Shown: positions 43,908-51,447 of the stretch, one piece after another
How positions within the stretch are numbered: the stretch's first letter is position 1
How the letters are laid out: each line of letters starts with the position of its first letter
DNA from: CAWEBF01 sp963807235
Lineage (GTDB): Bacteria; Acidobacteriota; Vicinamibacteria; Vicinamibacterales; UBA2999
Reading direction: 5' to 3'
Assembly (NCBI GenBank): GCA_963807235.1
Contig: CAWEBF010000009.1
Span: forward strand, 62,001-126,000
Length of the DNA stretch: 64,000 nt
Position numbers and translations under genes: made by a program
Notes under the pieces: generated by a model
The model's database searches: none
What the model was told of the DNA's origin: nothing
Seen by the model: only the letters and a program-made list of their open reading frames with translations

Positions 43908-44084
43908 TCACGGTACCGCGCCTCCGCCCCCGACAAGCGACGCCACCACAGCGCCGGCACCATAGGCGGCCGCGGCCACGACGCTGCCCATGGTCAACGA
44001 CTCCAGCCCCGCCTTCCACCAAGTCTCGTTGGTGGCGAACCCGCGCGCCGCTCCCAGCCCGAACATGGTCGAAAGCGTCGCCGT
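43908..44084 (-). pseudogene. C-terminal remnant of a VIT/CCC1-type transporter
   Basis: FGLGAARGFATNETWWKAGL then ESLTMGSVVAAAAYGAGAVVA corresponds to the last two membrane helices of VIT1/CCC1-like iron or manganese transporters. The first helices are missing and copy B of the intergenic element lies directly upstream, as if most of a gene has been deleted. A start at 44066 would encode 52 residues. This and copy B occupy the gap 43853-44310. Confidence 0.6.
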
Positions 44085-44090
44085 CCAACC

Positions 44091-44226
44091 CCTGGGGGCC
44101 GCGGGCGGCCCAAATCCGAACGAACCTGCACGATCGAGGGCCGGGGCAGGTCCGGACGGCAAGGGGCCGCCCCTTCCAACCGTTGTCGCCCCCCTGGAAA
44201 ATTCCCCGGATCGGGAATAATCCGCG
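44091..44226 (-). repeat. Intergenic element, copy B (inverted relative to copy A)
   Basis: Read on the minus strand it begins GCGGATTATTCCCGATCCGG, passes GGGGAATTTTCCAGG and ends GGTTCGTTCGGATTT then CGCGGCCCCCAGG, paralleling copy A at 16507. Both ends are conserved more than the middle. No good sigma-54 match follows it, in contrast to copy A. The palindromes are at 44195-44207 and 44213-44223 (centres about 17 bases apart). Confidence 0.6.
44195..44223. promoter_or_regulatory. Orphan tandem palindrome within copy B
   Basis: TGGAAAATTCCCC and GGGAATAATCC on the plus strand are the counterpart of the pair in copy A. The gene they once served seems to be the VIT remnant, so the site may now be a relic. 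Confidence 0.45.
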
Positions 44227-44310
44227 GCCTCCTACTCAGGCGCAGGCTCGAGACACCGGACGCGAGCTGTGACAGACGCGTCCGGACGGGCCGACCATGA
44301 AGAGTGTGAA

Positions 44311-44748
44311 TCAAGGCGTCGGGCTGGGTACACCGCTTCGTCGAGGGGGAAGGATTGGCAACTCTGGCAGGAGCGCGGGGTCCCCTTCCGGCGCGCCAGT
44401 ATCCACCCACCGCACGATCGTGTCGATTTCGTGTTGCGTCAGGCGTGGCGTGTCAACGATCAGCCCATACCGGCTGTGACTGTGAAAGGGCGGCATCGTC
44501 CGCTCCACGAGCTGCCTTCGAATCGGGCCGGCCCATGGCTCCACGTCGCGATAGTTGATGAGGGACATCGGCGCGACTTCGCCCGGCCGGTGGCATTGAA
44601 CGCACTTCGCGTAGACGATCGGGGCCACGTGCTGGCTGAAGGTCGGGGCCAGAATCTCGACCGGCGGTTGCTGACCTGATGCCGGTGGGTGCAGGTTCAT
44701 GAAGAGCAGGGTGCCGAGCACCACGCGAAAACAGGAGATGTACTTCAT
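44311..44748 (-). CDS. Short mono-haem cytochrome c, probably truncated
   Basis: A 145-residue periplasmic protein with a signal peptide and haem motif CVQCH (49-53), followed by RPGEVAPMSLINYRDVEPWAGPIR and IVRWVDTGAPEGDPALLP. Related acidobacterial proteins usually continue for hundreds of residues after WVDTGAPEGDP, but here the frame ends after 20 unrelated residues. Truncation by rearrangement or an error is likely. A GGAGCG site and a sigma-54-like promoter precede ATG 44748. Confidence 0.65.
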   Translation of the reverse strand: MKYISCFRVVLGTLLFMNLHPPASGQQPPVEILAPTFSQHVAPIVYAKCVQCHRPGEVAPMSLINYRDVEPWAGPIRRQLVERTMPPFHSHSRYGLIVDTPRLTQHEIDTIVRWVDTGAPEGDPALLPELPILPPRRSGVPSPTP

Positions 44749-44771
44749 CGTTCGCTCCTGCCGTCAGCGGT

Positions 44772-44787
44772 AGCAAACGGCATGCCC
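44772..44787 (-). promoter_or_regulatory. Predicted sigma-54 promoter of the short cytochrome gene
   Basis: Minus-strand GGGCATGCCGTTTGCT has GG-N10-GC spacing and a perfect TTGCT -12 half. The predicted start point near 44761 is 13 bases before the ATG. Confidence 0.6.
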
Positions 44788-44862
44788 CGAGCGGACTGTG
44801 GCCTTGCTCATCAGCCACTCAGTCTGGGGGTGGCCACGGCGCCTACCTTCAGCCGCGGGGTC

Positions 44863-45342
44863 TCATCGAGCCGCTACAGCATTGTTGGTGAACGACAGCT
44901 GCGGCGCGATGTCGATGGGTGTCGAGACCGAGTTGCCGATGAAGCAGTTCCGGTGGGCTTCCGCCGTCAGGTCGAGTGCGCGCCCCTCGTCGGAGCCCGG
45001 CTCGAGAAGGATGCGTGGCCGCAGCGTGACGCGGGACATGCGCATCCTGCCATCCACGATGCCGAGACGACCCTCGGCATCGTCGGTATAGCCCGCCACG
45101 CGGATACCATTCTTCGCGGCCAGAAACAGGTACGTCAGCGCCTGGCAGGCAGAGAGGGCGGCGACGAAGAGCTGCTCGGGGTTTGCCCGCGCCGGGTCCC
45201 CGCGATAGTCCGGTGCCGACGACATCGGCAGCGTGAAGCCGTCGACCGACACGCTCAGATCGCGGCTGAACCGCGCCGGATCGGCGGTCGGCCCTTTGTC
45301 GGCGCCGGTCCATTCGAGGTGAGAGGTGAAGATGTCCGCCAT
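44863..45342 (-). CDS. OsmC-family peroxide-reducing protein
   Basis: A 159-residue cytoplasmic protein. The two catalytic cysteines are in ALSACQALTYL and HRNCFIGNS, and NPEQLFVAALSACQ is the family signature, as in OsmC/Ohr-like organic hydroperoxide reductases (YhfA subgroup). It probably reduces organic peroxides by thiols. It follows usp by 48 bases and is likely in the same operon. Confidence 0.9.
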   Translation of the reverse strand: MADIFTSHLEWTGADKGPTADPARFSRDLSVSVDGFTLPMSSAPDYRGDPARANPEQLFVAALSACQALTYLFLAAKNGIRVAGYTDDAEGRLGIVDGRMRMSRVTLRPRILLEPGSDEGRALDLTAEAHRNCFIGNSVSTPIDIAPQLSFTNNAVAAR

Positions 45343-45390
45343 TTGCTTGCCCTCGTGACGATGCCAGGGTTGCCAGTGCCCTTAATCCGG

Positions 45391-45876
45391 TCAGGCGGCA
45401 ACGACACCCACCGGCGGCGCCGCAGTTTCCGTCTCCCGGGTCGTCAGCACCGGGCACGTTGCGGTTCGCACCACGCGTTCGGCTATGCTGCCGAGCAACA
45501 GGTGGCCCAGCCCGGTGCGCCCATGGGTCCCCATCACGATGAGATCGGCGCCCGTTTTCCTTGCGTGCTCGACAATGCGCTTCGCCGGAGCGCCCATCAG
45601 GAAGACGGTCGAACTGCCCGGCAGGGTGCCGGCGTGTCCGGCGTGCCGCGAGGCGAGCTCTTCACGGGCCGATTGCTCGAGCCTTTGCCGAAGCTCGACC
45701 GGCATCATCACCGTGCCGTCGCCCACGAAGGCTCCGGACGTGAACGCGTCGTCGAAGATGTGAACCAGGTGTATTGAAGCGCCCATCTGGCCCGCCAGGA
45801 CGCGCGCATACGCGAGCGCCGCATCGGACGCGGCGCTGAAGTCAGTGGGAACCATGATGCGGGCGATAGGTGTCAT
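45391..45876 (-). CDS. Universal stress protein (UspA family), copy 2
   Basis: A 161-residue Usp domain with RIMVPTDFSAASDAALAYA and the full ATP loop GTHGRTGLGHLLLGSIAERVV. It is a close paralogue of copies 1 and 3 and shares the block DDAFTSGAFVGDGTVMMP with copy 1. The C-terminus has an Ala/Val extension. It heads the usp-osmC operon and has tandem palindromes and a strong sigma-54-like promoter. Confidence 0.95.
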   Translation of the reverse strand: MTPIARIMVPTDFSAASDAALAYARVLAGQMGASIHLVHIFDDAFTSGAFVGDGTVMMPVELRQRLEQSAREELASRHAGHAGTLPGSSTVFLMGAPAKRIVEHARKTGADLIVMGTHGRTGLGHLLLGSIAERVVRTATCPVLTTRETETAAPPVGVVAA

Positions 45877-45902
45877 CCTTCCTCCTGTTGCTGTGGCACG
45901 AG

Positions 45903-45918
45903 AGCATCTTGCGTGCCA
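45903..45918 (-). promoter_or_regulatory. Predicted sigma-54 promoter of the usp-osmC operon
   Basis: Minus-strand TGGCACGCAAGATGCT is nearly identical to the promoter of usp copy 1, with a perfect -24 half. The predicted start point near 45892 is 16 bases before the ATG. Confidence 0.75.
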
Positions 45919-45961
45919 GCCCAGAAAGGGCCCTCTCAGCGGCCTGCCGCGGCCCGCGTCG

Positions 45962-45993
45962 GGAACTAATTCGCAGCGCATGGAACTAGTTCC
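45962..45993. promoter_or_regulatory. Tandem palindrome upstream of usp copy 2
   Basis: GGAACTAATTCG (45962-45973) and the perfect 12-bp palindrome GGAACTAGTTCC (45982-45993), centres about 20 bases apart, are 75 and 95 bases upstream of the predicted start point. The block matches the one at 28958 in sequence and spacing. Confidence 0.65.
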
Positions 45994-46033
45994 CGCTCAC
46001 GGCTTGCCCGACTTCACCGCCCCGCGGGCTCGT

Positions 46034-46092
46034 GAGCTGATCGACTTCCGGTCCAACGATCAATCAGGCCTCGCCAGACGGCAAAGCCTTAC
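46034..46092 (+). pseudogene. Fragment of a DUF6544 gene
   Basis: GAGCTGATCGACTTCCGGTC at 46035 is identical to part of the DUF6544 gene near 6868, and similarity continues through CGCCAGA-GGCAA. It covers only about 60 bases (ELIDFRSND). It shows that a second copy of that gene once lay here. Confidence 0.7.
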
Positions 46093-46448
46093 GGTGCGCT
46101 CGTATTCAAGACTGACAGCACGGGAGAGGACTTGATTCGTAACGGCCCCAGGAGTATCTCCATCCGGAAGCCGACGACAATCCAGCCGCGCTTCACCGCG
46201 CTGCCGTAGCCGGTTGCACCCTCGATGCGGACCACAGTGTCTTCCGGAAACGCTGTTCCACCACAGATGTGCACAACGTGATTCGGGCCGTCCAGGACGA
46301 CGATTCGATAGAGTGAATTGACGGTGTGCACGTTCAACGCCGTTCCCGGCTCGAGAGACTCGATGCAAACCCCGTCCTGATCGTCGGGTGTGAGTCGCAC
46401 TTCGCCGCCGGCGGTCACGAGAACGTGCTCTATCGCAGGATTGGTCAT
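46089..46448 (-). CDS. Unknown small beta-rich protein
   Basis: A 119-residue protein without a signal peptide. It is mostly predicted strands (HVLVTAGGEVRLTPDDQDGV, LNVHTVNSLYRIVVLDGPNHVVHICGG, VVRIEGATGYGSAVKRGWIVVG), suggesting a small beta-barrel or cupin-like fold. The tail EILLGPLRIKSSPVLSVL may be affected by the DUF6544 fragment that overlaps its end. It has its own sigma-54-like promoter. No family was recognised. Confidence 0.65.
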   Translation of the reverse strand: MTNPAIEHVLVTAGGEVRLTPDDQDGVCIESLEPGTALNVHTVNSLYRIVVLDGPNHVVHICGGTAFPEDTVVRIEGATGYGSAVKRGWIVVGFRMEILLGPLRIKSSPVLSVLNTSAP

Positions 46449-46475
46449 GGAACGCTCGCTTCCTGACGTTGGTGG

Positions 46476-46491
46476 AGCAAGAGCCCTGCCA
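46476..46491 (-). promoter_or_regulatory. Predicted sigma-54 promoter of the unknown gene at 46448
   Basis: Minus-strand TGGCAGGGCTCTTGCT has a perfect TTGCT half, TGGCA and exact spacing. The predicted start point near 46465 is 17 bases before the ATG. An imperfect CTAG-centred dyad lies at 46495-46510, too close for a normal enhancer. Confidence 0.65.
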
Positions 46492-46585
46492 GCGAGGTTC
46501 CACTAGCTCCCCTAGCCGCAAGTGAGTCTGAGTCTCGCTATCAAGCTTGGTGCTTGCTGGCGTTCGCTCGTAGCCTTCGGGGGCG

Positions 46586-47734
46586 ATGCGATTCACCTTC
46601 ACGCTCGCGCGAGCGATGTGCGCGTGGGCTGTCCTGAGCGCGCCTGTAGCAGCGCAACCGGCGAGCGAGGCGCCCGTGCCGGCGATTCGTCCCGACGCGG
46701 CCGGCGAGGAGATCTACCGGGCGGCCTGCGTCACGTGTCACGCGGCTGACGGCACGGGATCGCCGTCCAGCGTCGTCGGGTTCGCGCTGCCACTCCCCAA
46801 CGGCCACGGCTTTCCCGACTTCACGGACTGCCTGACCAACACGGTGGAACCGTCCGCCGACTGGATGGCCGTCGTGCACAGTGGCGGGCCGGTACGGGCG
46901 CTCGACCGGCACATGCCGGCGTTCGGGGACGCGTTGTCCGACGAGCAGATCGCGCGCGTGGTCCAGCATCTCCGGACTTTCTGCCGCGACCGCTCCTGGC
47001 CGCGGGGCGACCTCAACCCTCCGCGTGGGCTCTTCACCGAGAAGGCGTTCCCCGAGAACGAGGTGTTGTTCTTCACCGGCAGCCGGCCCGGCGGCGCCGG
47101 CGTGACGGAGAACGTCGTCTACGAGCGCCGTTTCGGCTCGCGGGGCACCTACGAGATCAACGTGCCCTTCGTGCTCGGACAAGTCGATCCGGACGGGCCC
47201 TGGCGGCGCGGTATCGGGGACGTCGAAATCGCGGTCCGCCAAACCGTCCATGCCAGCTACGAGCGCGGCCTGATCCTTGCCGTGGGCGGCGCTGTGACGC
47301 TGCCGACCGGCAAGGAAAGCCTCGGCCTGGGCAACGGCTACACCGTGTTCGAGCCTCTGCTGCTGCTGGGGCGGATGCTGGGCGCCAGCGGCTTCGTGCA
47401 GCTGCAAGCCGGCTACGAGATCGCCTCGGATCAGGAGCGTGGCGGCAACGAGGCATTTGCCCGGACCGCGCTTGGCTACACGTGGGCAGCGGATGCCGGC
47501 CGTGGCCGCGGCTGGACGCCGATGGTCGAGGTGCTGGTCGCCCGGCCGTCGGGCGGGCCGGTGGAGTGGGACGTCGTGCCGCAGGCCCAGGTGTCGCTCA
47601 GCAAGCTCCAGCACGTGCTCGTGAACGTGGGTGTGCGCGTGCCGCTGACACAGCGCGACGGGCGCAAGCCGCAGCTGATGACGTATCTGTTGTGGGACTG
47701 GTTCGACGGCGGGCTGTTCCAGTTCTGGAGGTAG
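46586..47734 (+). CDS. Cytochrome c fused to an outer-membrane barrel-like domain
   Basis: A 382-residue exported protein. After a signal peptide comes a class I cytochrome domain with haem motif CVTCH (48-52) and a methionine in HMPAFGDALSDEQIARVVQHLRTF. From about residue 150 there are alternating amphipathic strands, many ending in aromatic residues (LILAVGGAVTLPTGKESLGLGNGYTV; FVQLQAGYEIASD; LLWDWFDGGLFQFWR). The final FQFWR is an outer-membrane barrel-type C-terminus. This suggests a barrel with its own haem, next to a five-haem cytochrome. It could be a minimal electron conduit, but that is inference. Confidence 0.72.
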   Translation: MRFTFTLARAMCAWAVLSAPVAAQPASEAPVPAIRPDAAGEEIYRAACVTCHAADGTGSPSSVVGFALPLPNGHGFPDFTDCLTNTVEPSADWMAVVHSGGPVRALDRHMPAFGDALSDEQIARVVQHLRTFCRDRSWPRGDLNPPRGLFTEKAFPENEVLFFTGSRPGGAGVTENVVYERRFGSRGTYEINVPFVLGQVDPDGPWRRGIGDVEIAVRQTVHASYERGLILAVGGAVTLPTGKESLGLGNGYTVFEPLLLLGRMLGASGFVQLQAGYEIASDQERGGNEAFARTALGYTWAADAGRGRGWTPMVEVLVARPSGGPVEWDVVPQAQVSLSKLQHVLVNVGVRVPLTQRDGRKPQLMTYLLWDWFDGGLFQFWR

Positions 47735-47741
47735 TGAGCGA

Positions 47742-49382
47742 ATGAGGATTGCCTTCGTCGCCTGGTGTCTGGCTGTCTGCTGGGTGTCAGTCGATGCCCG
47801 GCCCGTTCCGCAAGCGTCGCGGCCGGTCCGGCCGCATCTCGATCTGTCACTCTTCGCGCACTCCGAGGACTGCCAGGCCTGCCACAACAACCTGACCTCG
47901 CCGGTGGGCGAGGACGTCTCGATCGGCGTGAGCTGGCGGGCGACGATGATGGCCAACTCCGCGCGCGATCCGTACTGGCAGGCGTCCGTTCGCCGCGAGA
48001 CCCTCGATCACCCGGCGCACGCCGCCGACATTCAGGACGAGTGCGGCGGCTGTCACATGCCGATGGCGGCGCAGATTGCCCGCACGCACGGTGGCAAGGG
48101 CGAGGTGTTCGCGCACCTGCCGATCCAGGATGCGGGAGGTCCGGCGGTGCAGCGTCTGGCAGCCGACGGCGTGTCGTGCACCGTTTGCCACCAGATCTCC
48201 GCGGACGGGTTGGGCACCGCCGAGCGGTTCAACGGCCGGTTTGCGGTGACGCCCCCCTCGGACCGCGGTGTCCGACGCATCCTCGGTCCATTCGAGGTGG
48301 ATGGCGGGCGCCAGACAATCATGCGTTCGGTAACCGGCTACGAGCAGGTGCAGGCGCCGCACATCCGCGAGTCGGAGCTGTGCGCGTCGTGCCACACGCT
48401 GATCACGACGGCGCTCGGAGAAAACGGCGAGGTCATCGGCTCGCTGCCGGAGCAGATGAACTACCAGGAGTGGCGGCACAGCGCGTTCGCCGCCGAGCGG
48501 AAGAGCTGTCAGTCGTGTCACATGCCGCGCGTCGCAGGCCCGGTGCGGGTGGCCTCGGTGCTGGGGGATGGCCGCGACGGCCTGTCGCGGCATACCTTCG
48601 TCGGCGGCAATGCCCACATGCTTCGCCTGTTGAACCGCTTCCGCAGCGAGCTGGGCGTGGCGGCCGAGCCGCAGGAGCTGGAGGCGATGGCCGCCGCCAC
48701 CATCCGGCAGTTGCAGCAGGACACTGCCACACTGTCGATCGCGGAGCCGGCCAGGCGCGACGGCCGCCTGGCGTTCGACGTCGTCGTGACCAACCTGACC
48801 GGCCACAAGTTTCCGACGGGCTATCCCTCACGGCGCGCCTGGCTGCACGTGGTCGTGACCGACAGCCGCGGGACGCGGGTCTTCGAGTCCGGCGCCGTGC
48901 GCGCCGACGGCTCGATCGAGGGAAACGACGCCGATGCCGACGCTCCTGCCTTCGAGCCGCATTACGACACGGTTATGCGCGGCGACCAGGTCCAGATCTA
49001 CGAACCGGTGCTAGGAGACCGATTGGCTGTGCCGACGACCGGCCTGCTGACGGCGACGCAATACCTCAAGGACAACCGGCTGCTGCCTCGCGGATTCGAC
49101 AAGGCGACCGCCGAGGCCGGGATCGCTGTTTGGGGTGAGGCCCGTGGCGATGCGAACTTCACCGCCGCCGGCGACCGCGTGCACTACGATGTCGAGGCGC
49201 CTGGCGCCGGGCCCTTCACCATCGAGGCTGAGCTGCGGTACCAGTCGATCGGCTACCGATGGGCGCAGAACCTGCGTCGCTACGATGCGCCAGAGCCCCG
49301 CCGCTTCGTGGGCTACTACGAGGCAACGGCGCCCGGCTCCTCGGTGGGGGTTGCCCGCGCCGAGGTGCGAAGCGTGAACTGA
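47742..49382 (+). CDS. Five-haem cytochrome c
   Basis: A 546-residue exported protein. Five CXXCH motifs are visible: CQACH 44-48, CGGCH 101-105, CTVCH 146-150, CASCH 214-218, CQSCH 256-260. The region after 300 has an immunoglobulin-like strand pattern (LAFDVVVTNLTGHKFPTGYPSRRAWLHVVVTD, ending in YEATAPGSS), typical of the acidobacterial multi-haem/C-terminal beta protein type. The gene starts 7 bases after the cytochrome-barrel gene, so it is in the same operon. It may pass electrons to or from that barrel. Confidence 0.88.
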   Translation: MRIAFVAWCLAVCWVSVDARPVPQASRPVRPHLDLSLFAHSEDCQACHNNLTSPVGEDVSIGVSWRATMMANSARDPYWQASVRRETLDHPAHAADIQDECGGCHMPMAAQIARTHGGKGEVFAHLPIQDAGGPAVQRLAADGVSCTVCHQISADGLGTAERFNGRFAVTPPSDRGVRRILGPFEVDGGRQTIMRSVTGYEQVQAPHIRESELCASCHTLITTALGENGEVIGSLPEQMNYQEWRHSAFAAERKSCQSCHMPRVAGPVRVASVLGDGRDGLSRHTFVGGNAHMLRLLNRFRSELGVAAEPQELEAMAAATIRQLQQDTATLSIAEPARRDGRLAFDVVVTNLTGHKFPTGYPSRRAWLHVVVTDSRGTRVFESGAVRADGSIEGNDADADAPAFEPHYDTVMRGDQVQIYEPVLGDRLAVPTTGLLTATQYLKDNRLLPRGFDKATAEAGIAVWGEARGDANFTAAGDRVHYDVEAPGAGPFTIEAELRYQSIGYRWAQNLRRYDAPEPRRFVGYYEATAPGSSVGVARAEVRSVN

Positions 49383-49419
49383 CTGCCGCCCGAGCCAGAA
49401 CTCGGGCTCGTCGGTGCGC

Positions 49420-49953
49420 TCACGGGATGCAGCGATCCTTTTCGTCGTCCTTGTCGCGGTAGACCTCGTGACAGGCCGCGCACGCGTCGGACACCGTGCC
49501 GCTGACTTCGACCATCGCATCCAGGTTCTTCGACTGCGCGGCCTTGTAGGCGGCCAGCCCGGCGTCGGCCAGCTGGCTGGCGAAGCGCTGGTAGTCCTCG
49601 CGGTCGACCGGCGCCGGACGGCCGTTCTCGCACGACCGGCCGGGCACCATGATCAGCGTGGCCGTTTCCGCGACTGCCAGGGCGCTGTTCTCCACCGCCT
49701 GCCATCCGCCGTAGACGTTGCCGAAGTCCGCCGTGGCGCCGCCTCGCGATGTTTCCCCGGGCTCGCGCTTCGCGCCGGGGTCGGTGGTCTGGGTGTCGAA
49801 CACGATGTTCGAGTTCGGGAACGGAATCCCGCGCATCAGCTGCGCCAGGGTGGAGTACGGCCGCGGCGCCGGAGCAGCCGGTTCTGCGGGTGGGGGCGTG
49901 CTGCCGCAGCCCGCGACGAGAGCCACCAACGCAAGCCAGGGGAGTTTGGGCAT
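49420..49953 (-). CDS. Cytochrome c'-like haem lipoprotein
   Basis: A 177-residue lipoprotein. The lipobox VAGCGS ends at C16, then there is a Pro/Ala linker. A four-helix-bundle-like region follows with the C-terminal haem motif CAACH (158-162), the cytochrome c' position. The ending EVYRDKDDEKDRCIP is charged. It follows the mono-haem gene by 15 bases and so is likely co-transcribed. Confidence 0.8.
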   Translation of the reverse strand: MPKLPWLALVALVAGCGSTPPPAEPAAPAPRPYSTLAQLMRGIPFPNSNIVFDTQTTDPGAKREPGETSRGGATADFGNVYGGWQAVENSALAVAETATLIMVPGRSCENGRPAPVDREDYQRFASQLADAGLAAYKAAQSKNLDAMVEVSGTVSDACAACHEVYRDKDDEKDRCIP

Positions 49954-49968
49954 GTGAACGGTCTCCTG

Positions 49969-51264
49969 TCAGTTTTGAACAGCCGTGATGGGTGGAGCCT
50001 TGAAGTAGGAAGGAAGGTCGGCCTTGGTTTCTCGAAGGATGTCGATGACCGCTCTACGATCGTCGGCCGACAGTTGCGCGTAACGGCCGTCGGGCAGAGT
50101 GCCTGAAAGGATGGTCCACATCCGGGCGTAGACACCCGTCTTCGCCTTCTCGGGCATCGCGTCGAACGACGGGGAGTAGATCAGGTAGCTGCACGGGTAG
50201 CGCATCAGACGCCGGGTGAGGTCGAGGTCGCGCAACGATCGACCCTGTGAGTCCCGAGGCCCTGTCAGGCTGAAAGTCCGCGCAAAGGTAGACGCGCCCG
50301 CGACCGGGCCGGGCAGTGGCTCTTCGTCCACGAACAGGAGGTAGTCCACGAGCTCGTCGATCGATTCCTGCAGCGAAACCCCAGCTTCGGCCCCGAGTCT
50401 CGATTCCCATCCCACTCGAGTCATGAGGTTCAGCATCCTGGCCTGATGCTCCAGGACCATCAGCGCCACGATGTCGCTGTGCGGCGATGGGTAGCCGGTC
50501 ATGTCGAATCGACCGGCGAGGCCGGTGCTGTTGACCGTTTCGGGGGTGACCATGTCAGCCAGGTCGCCACCGGGCGTGACGGTCGCGTTGCCCATGTGGC
50601 GCCGGAAGGCGTGCCGTCCCGTCACATACCAGCCGCCCCATCGCAACTGATACGGCGTGCGATGGTCGGAGCTGTACACCTGCGCATAGAGCAGGTTTCC
50701 GTCCGCAGCTGGGAAGCCACTGCCCAGGAACATGCCAGGGACGTAGGCGGTCGCTTCCCAGGTGTGGCACTGAACGCAGGTCAAGTTCCGTTGAATCCGC
50801 GGCATCGCCGACGGCGTCTGTTCGAGCGTGTAGAACATCGCGCCTTGCCGCGGATCCTGCGCGATGAATTCGAGAACCTCGCCACCGCGGACCCATCCGA
50901 CCGAGACACTGTCGTTGAAGTACAACGCACGCGGGTTGGTCGGGTTGATCAATCGAGCTTGGAAGCTGGTCTTCGAGAACACCAGGAGTTGCGAATTCTC
51001 GGGAACCTCCAGCGCGTCGAGGACTGAACGGAGATACCCCGACACCGGCTCGAATTGAAGCTGAACCTCGCCGCCGCGCAGCCGGTCGTTCAACGCCGCG
51101 ACGGCGTCGTCCGGAGGCGAGTCCTGGTACCGTATGGCAGGATGGTTGCGCATCACGGATGGCGCCAGCGGGCGCTGACCGCCTGCCGTCGCGACGACGG
51201 CGAGCCACAGAGCGGCCGCGATCGCCACCGCCGACCGACCGCTCGTGAGGTCGATTCTTCGCAT
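49969..51264 (-). CDS. Unknown exported mono-haem protein
   Basis: A 431-residue protein with a signal peptide (VAIAAALWLAVVATAGGQ) and one haem motif CVQCH near residue 160. The body contains RGGEVLEFIAQDPRQGAMFYTLEQ and LLYAQVYSSDHRTPYQLRWGGWYVTGRHAFRRHMGNA, and later DYLLFVDEEPLPG and YLIYSPSFDAMPEKAK. Similar single-haem proteins occur widely in Acidobacteria without known function. The ATG at 51264 is preferred to an upstream in-frame start. The 183-base gap before the TonB gene holds only weak sigma-54-like matches. Confidence 0.72.
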   Translation of the reverse strand: MRRIDLTSGRSAVAIAAALWLAVVATAGGQRPLAPSVMRNHPAIRYQDSPPDDAVAALNDRLRGGEVQLQFEPVSGYLRSVLDALEVPENSQLLVFSKTSFQARLINPTNPRALYFNDSVSVGWVRGGEVLEFIAQDPRQGAMFYTLEQTPSAMPRIQRNLTCVQCHTWEATAYVPGMFLGSGFPAADGNLLYAQVYSSDHRTPYQLRWGGWYVTGRHAFRRHMGNATVTPGGDLADMVTPETVNSTGLAGRFDMTGYPSPHSDIVALMVLEHQARMLNLMTRVGWESRLGAEAGVSLQESIDELVDYLLFVDEEPLPGPVAGASTFARTFSLTGPRDSQGRSLRDLDLTRRLMRYPCSYLIYSPSFDAMPEKAKTGVYARMWTILSGTLPDGRYAQLSADDRRAVIDILRETKADLPSYFKAPPITAVQN

Positions 51265-51447
51265 CACGGTTCGCTTGGTGCGCACGCTGCGGAACTCCAC
51301 GCTGCTGAAGCGGCAAGGAGTGTTCCGCTTCCTCGTCAATCGTGTTTCGGGCGAATTTCAGGCCGTTGGTGGCCCTGTGGCTCACGGGTCGCCGCGTCGG
51401 CCGCGAGATAGTCCCGCGCCCAAGGAAGGAATTCGCACCACGCCCGA

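Noticed and set aside
44040..44100. A sigma-54 promoter downstream of intergenic element copy B
   Set aside because: The expected GG and GC do not fall at 10-base spacing, and the gene behind it is only a remnant.
51300..51360. GG-N10-GC site upstream of the mono-haem gene at 51264
   Set aside because: Both halves are weak (CGGCCTG, TCGCC) and it lies far from the start codon.
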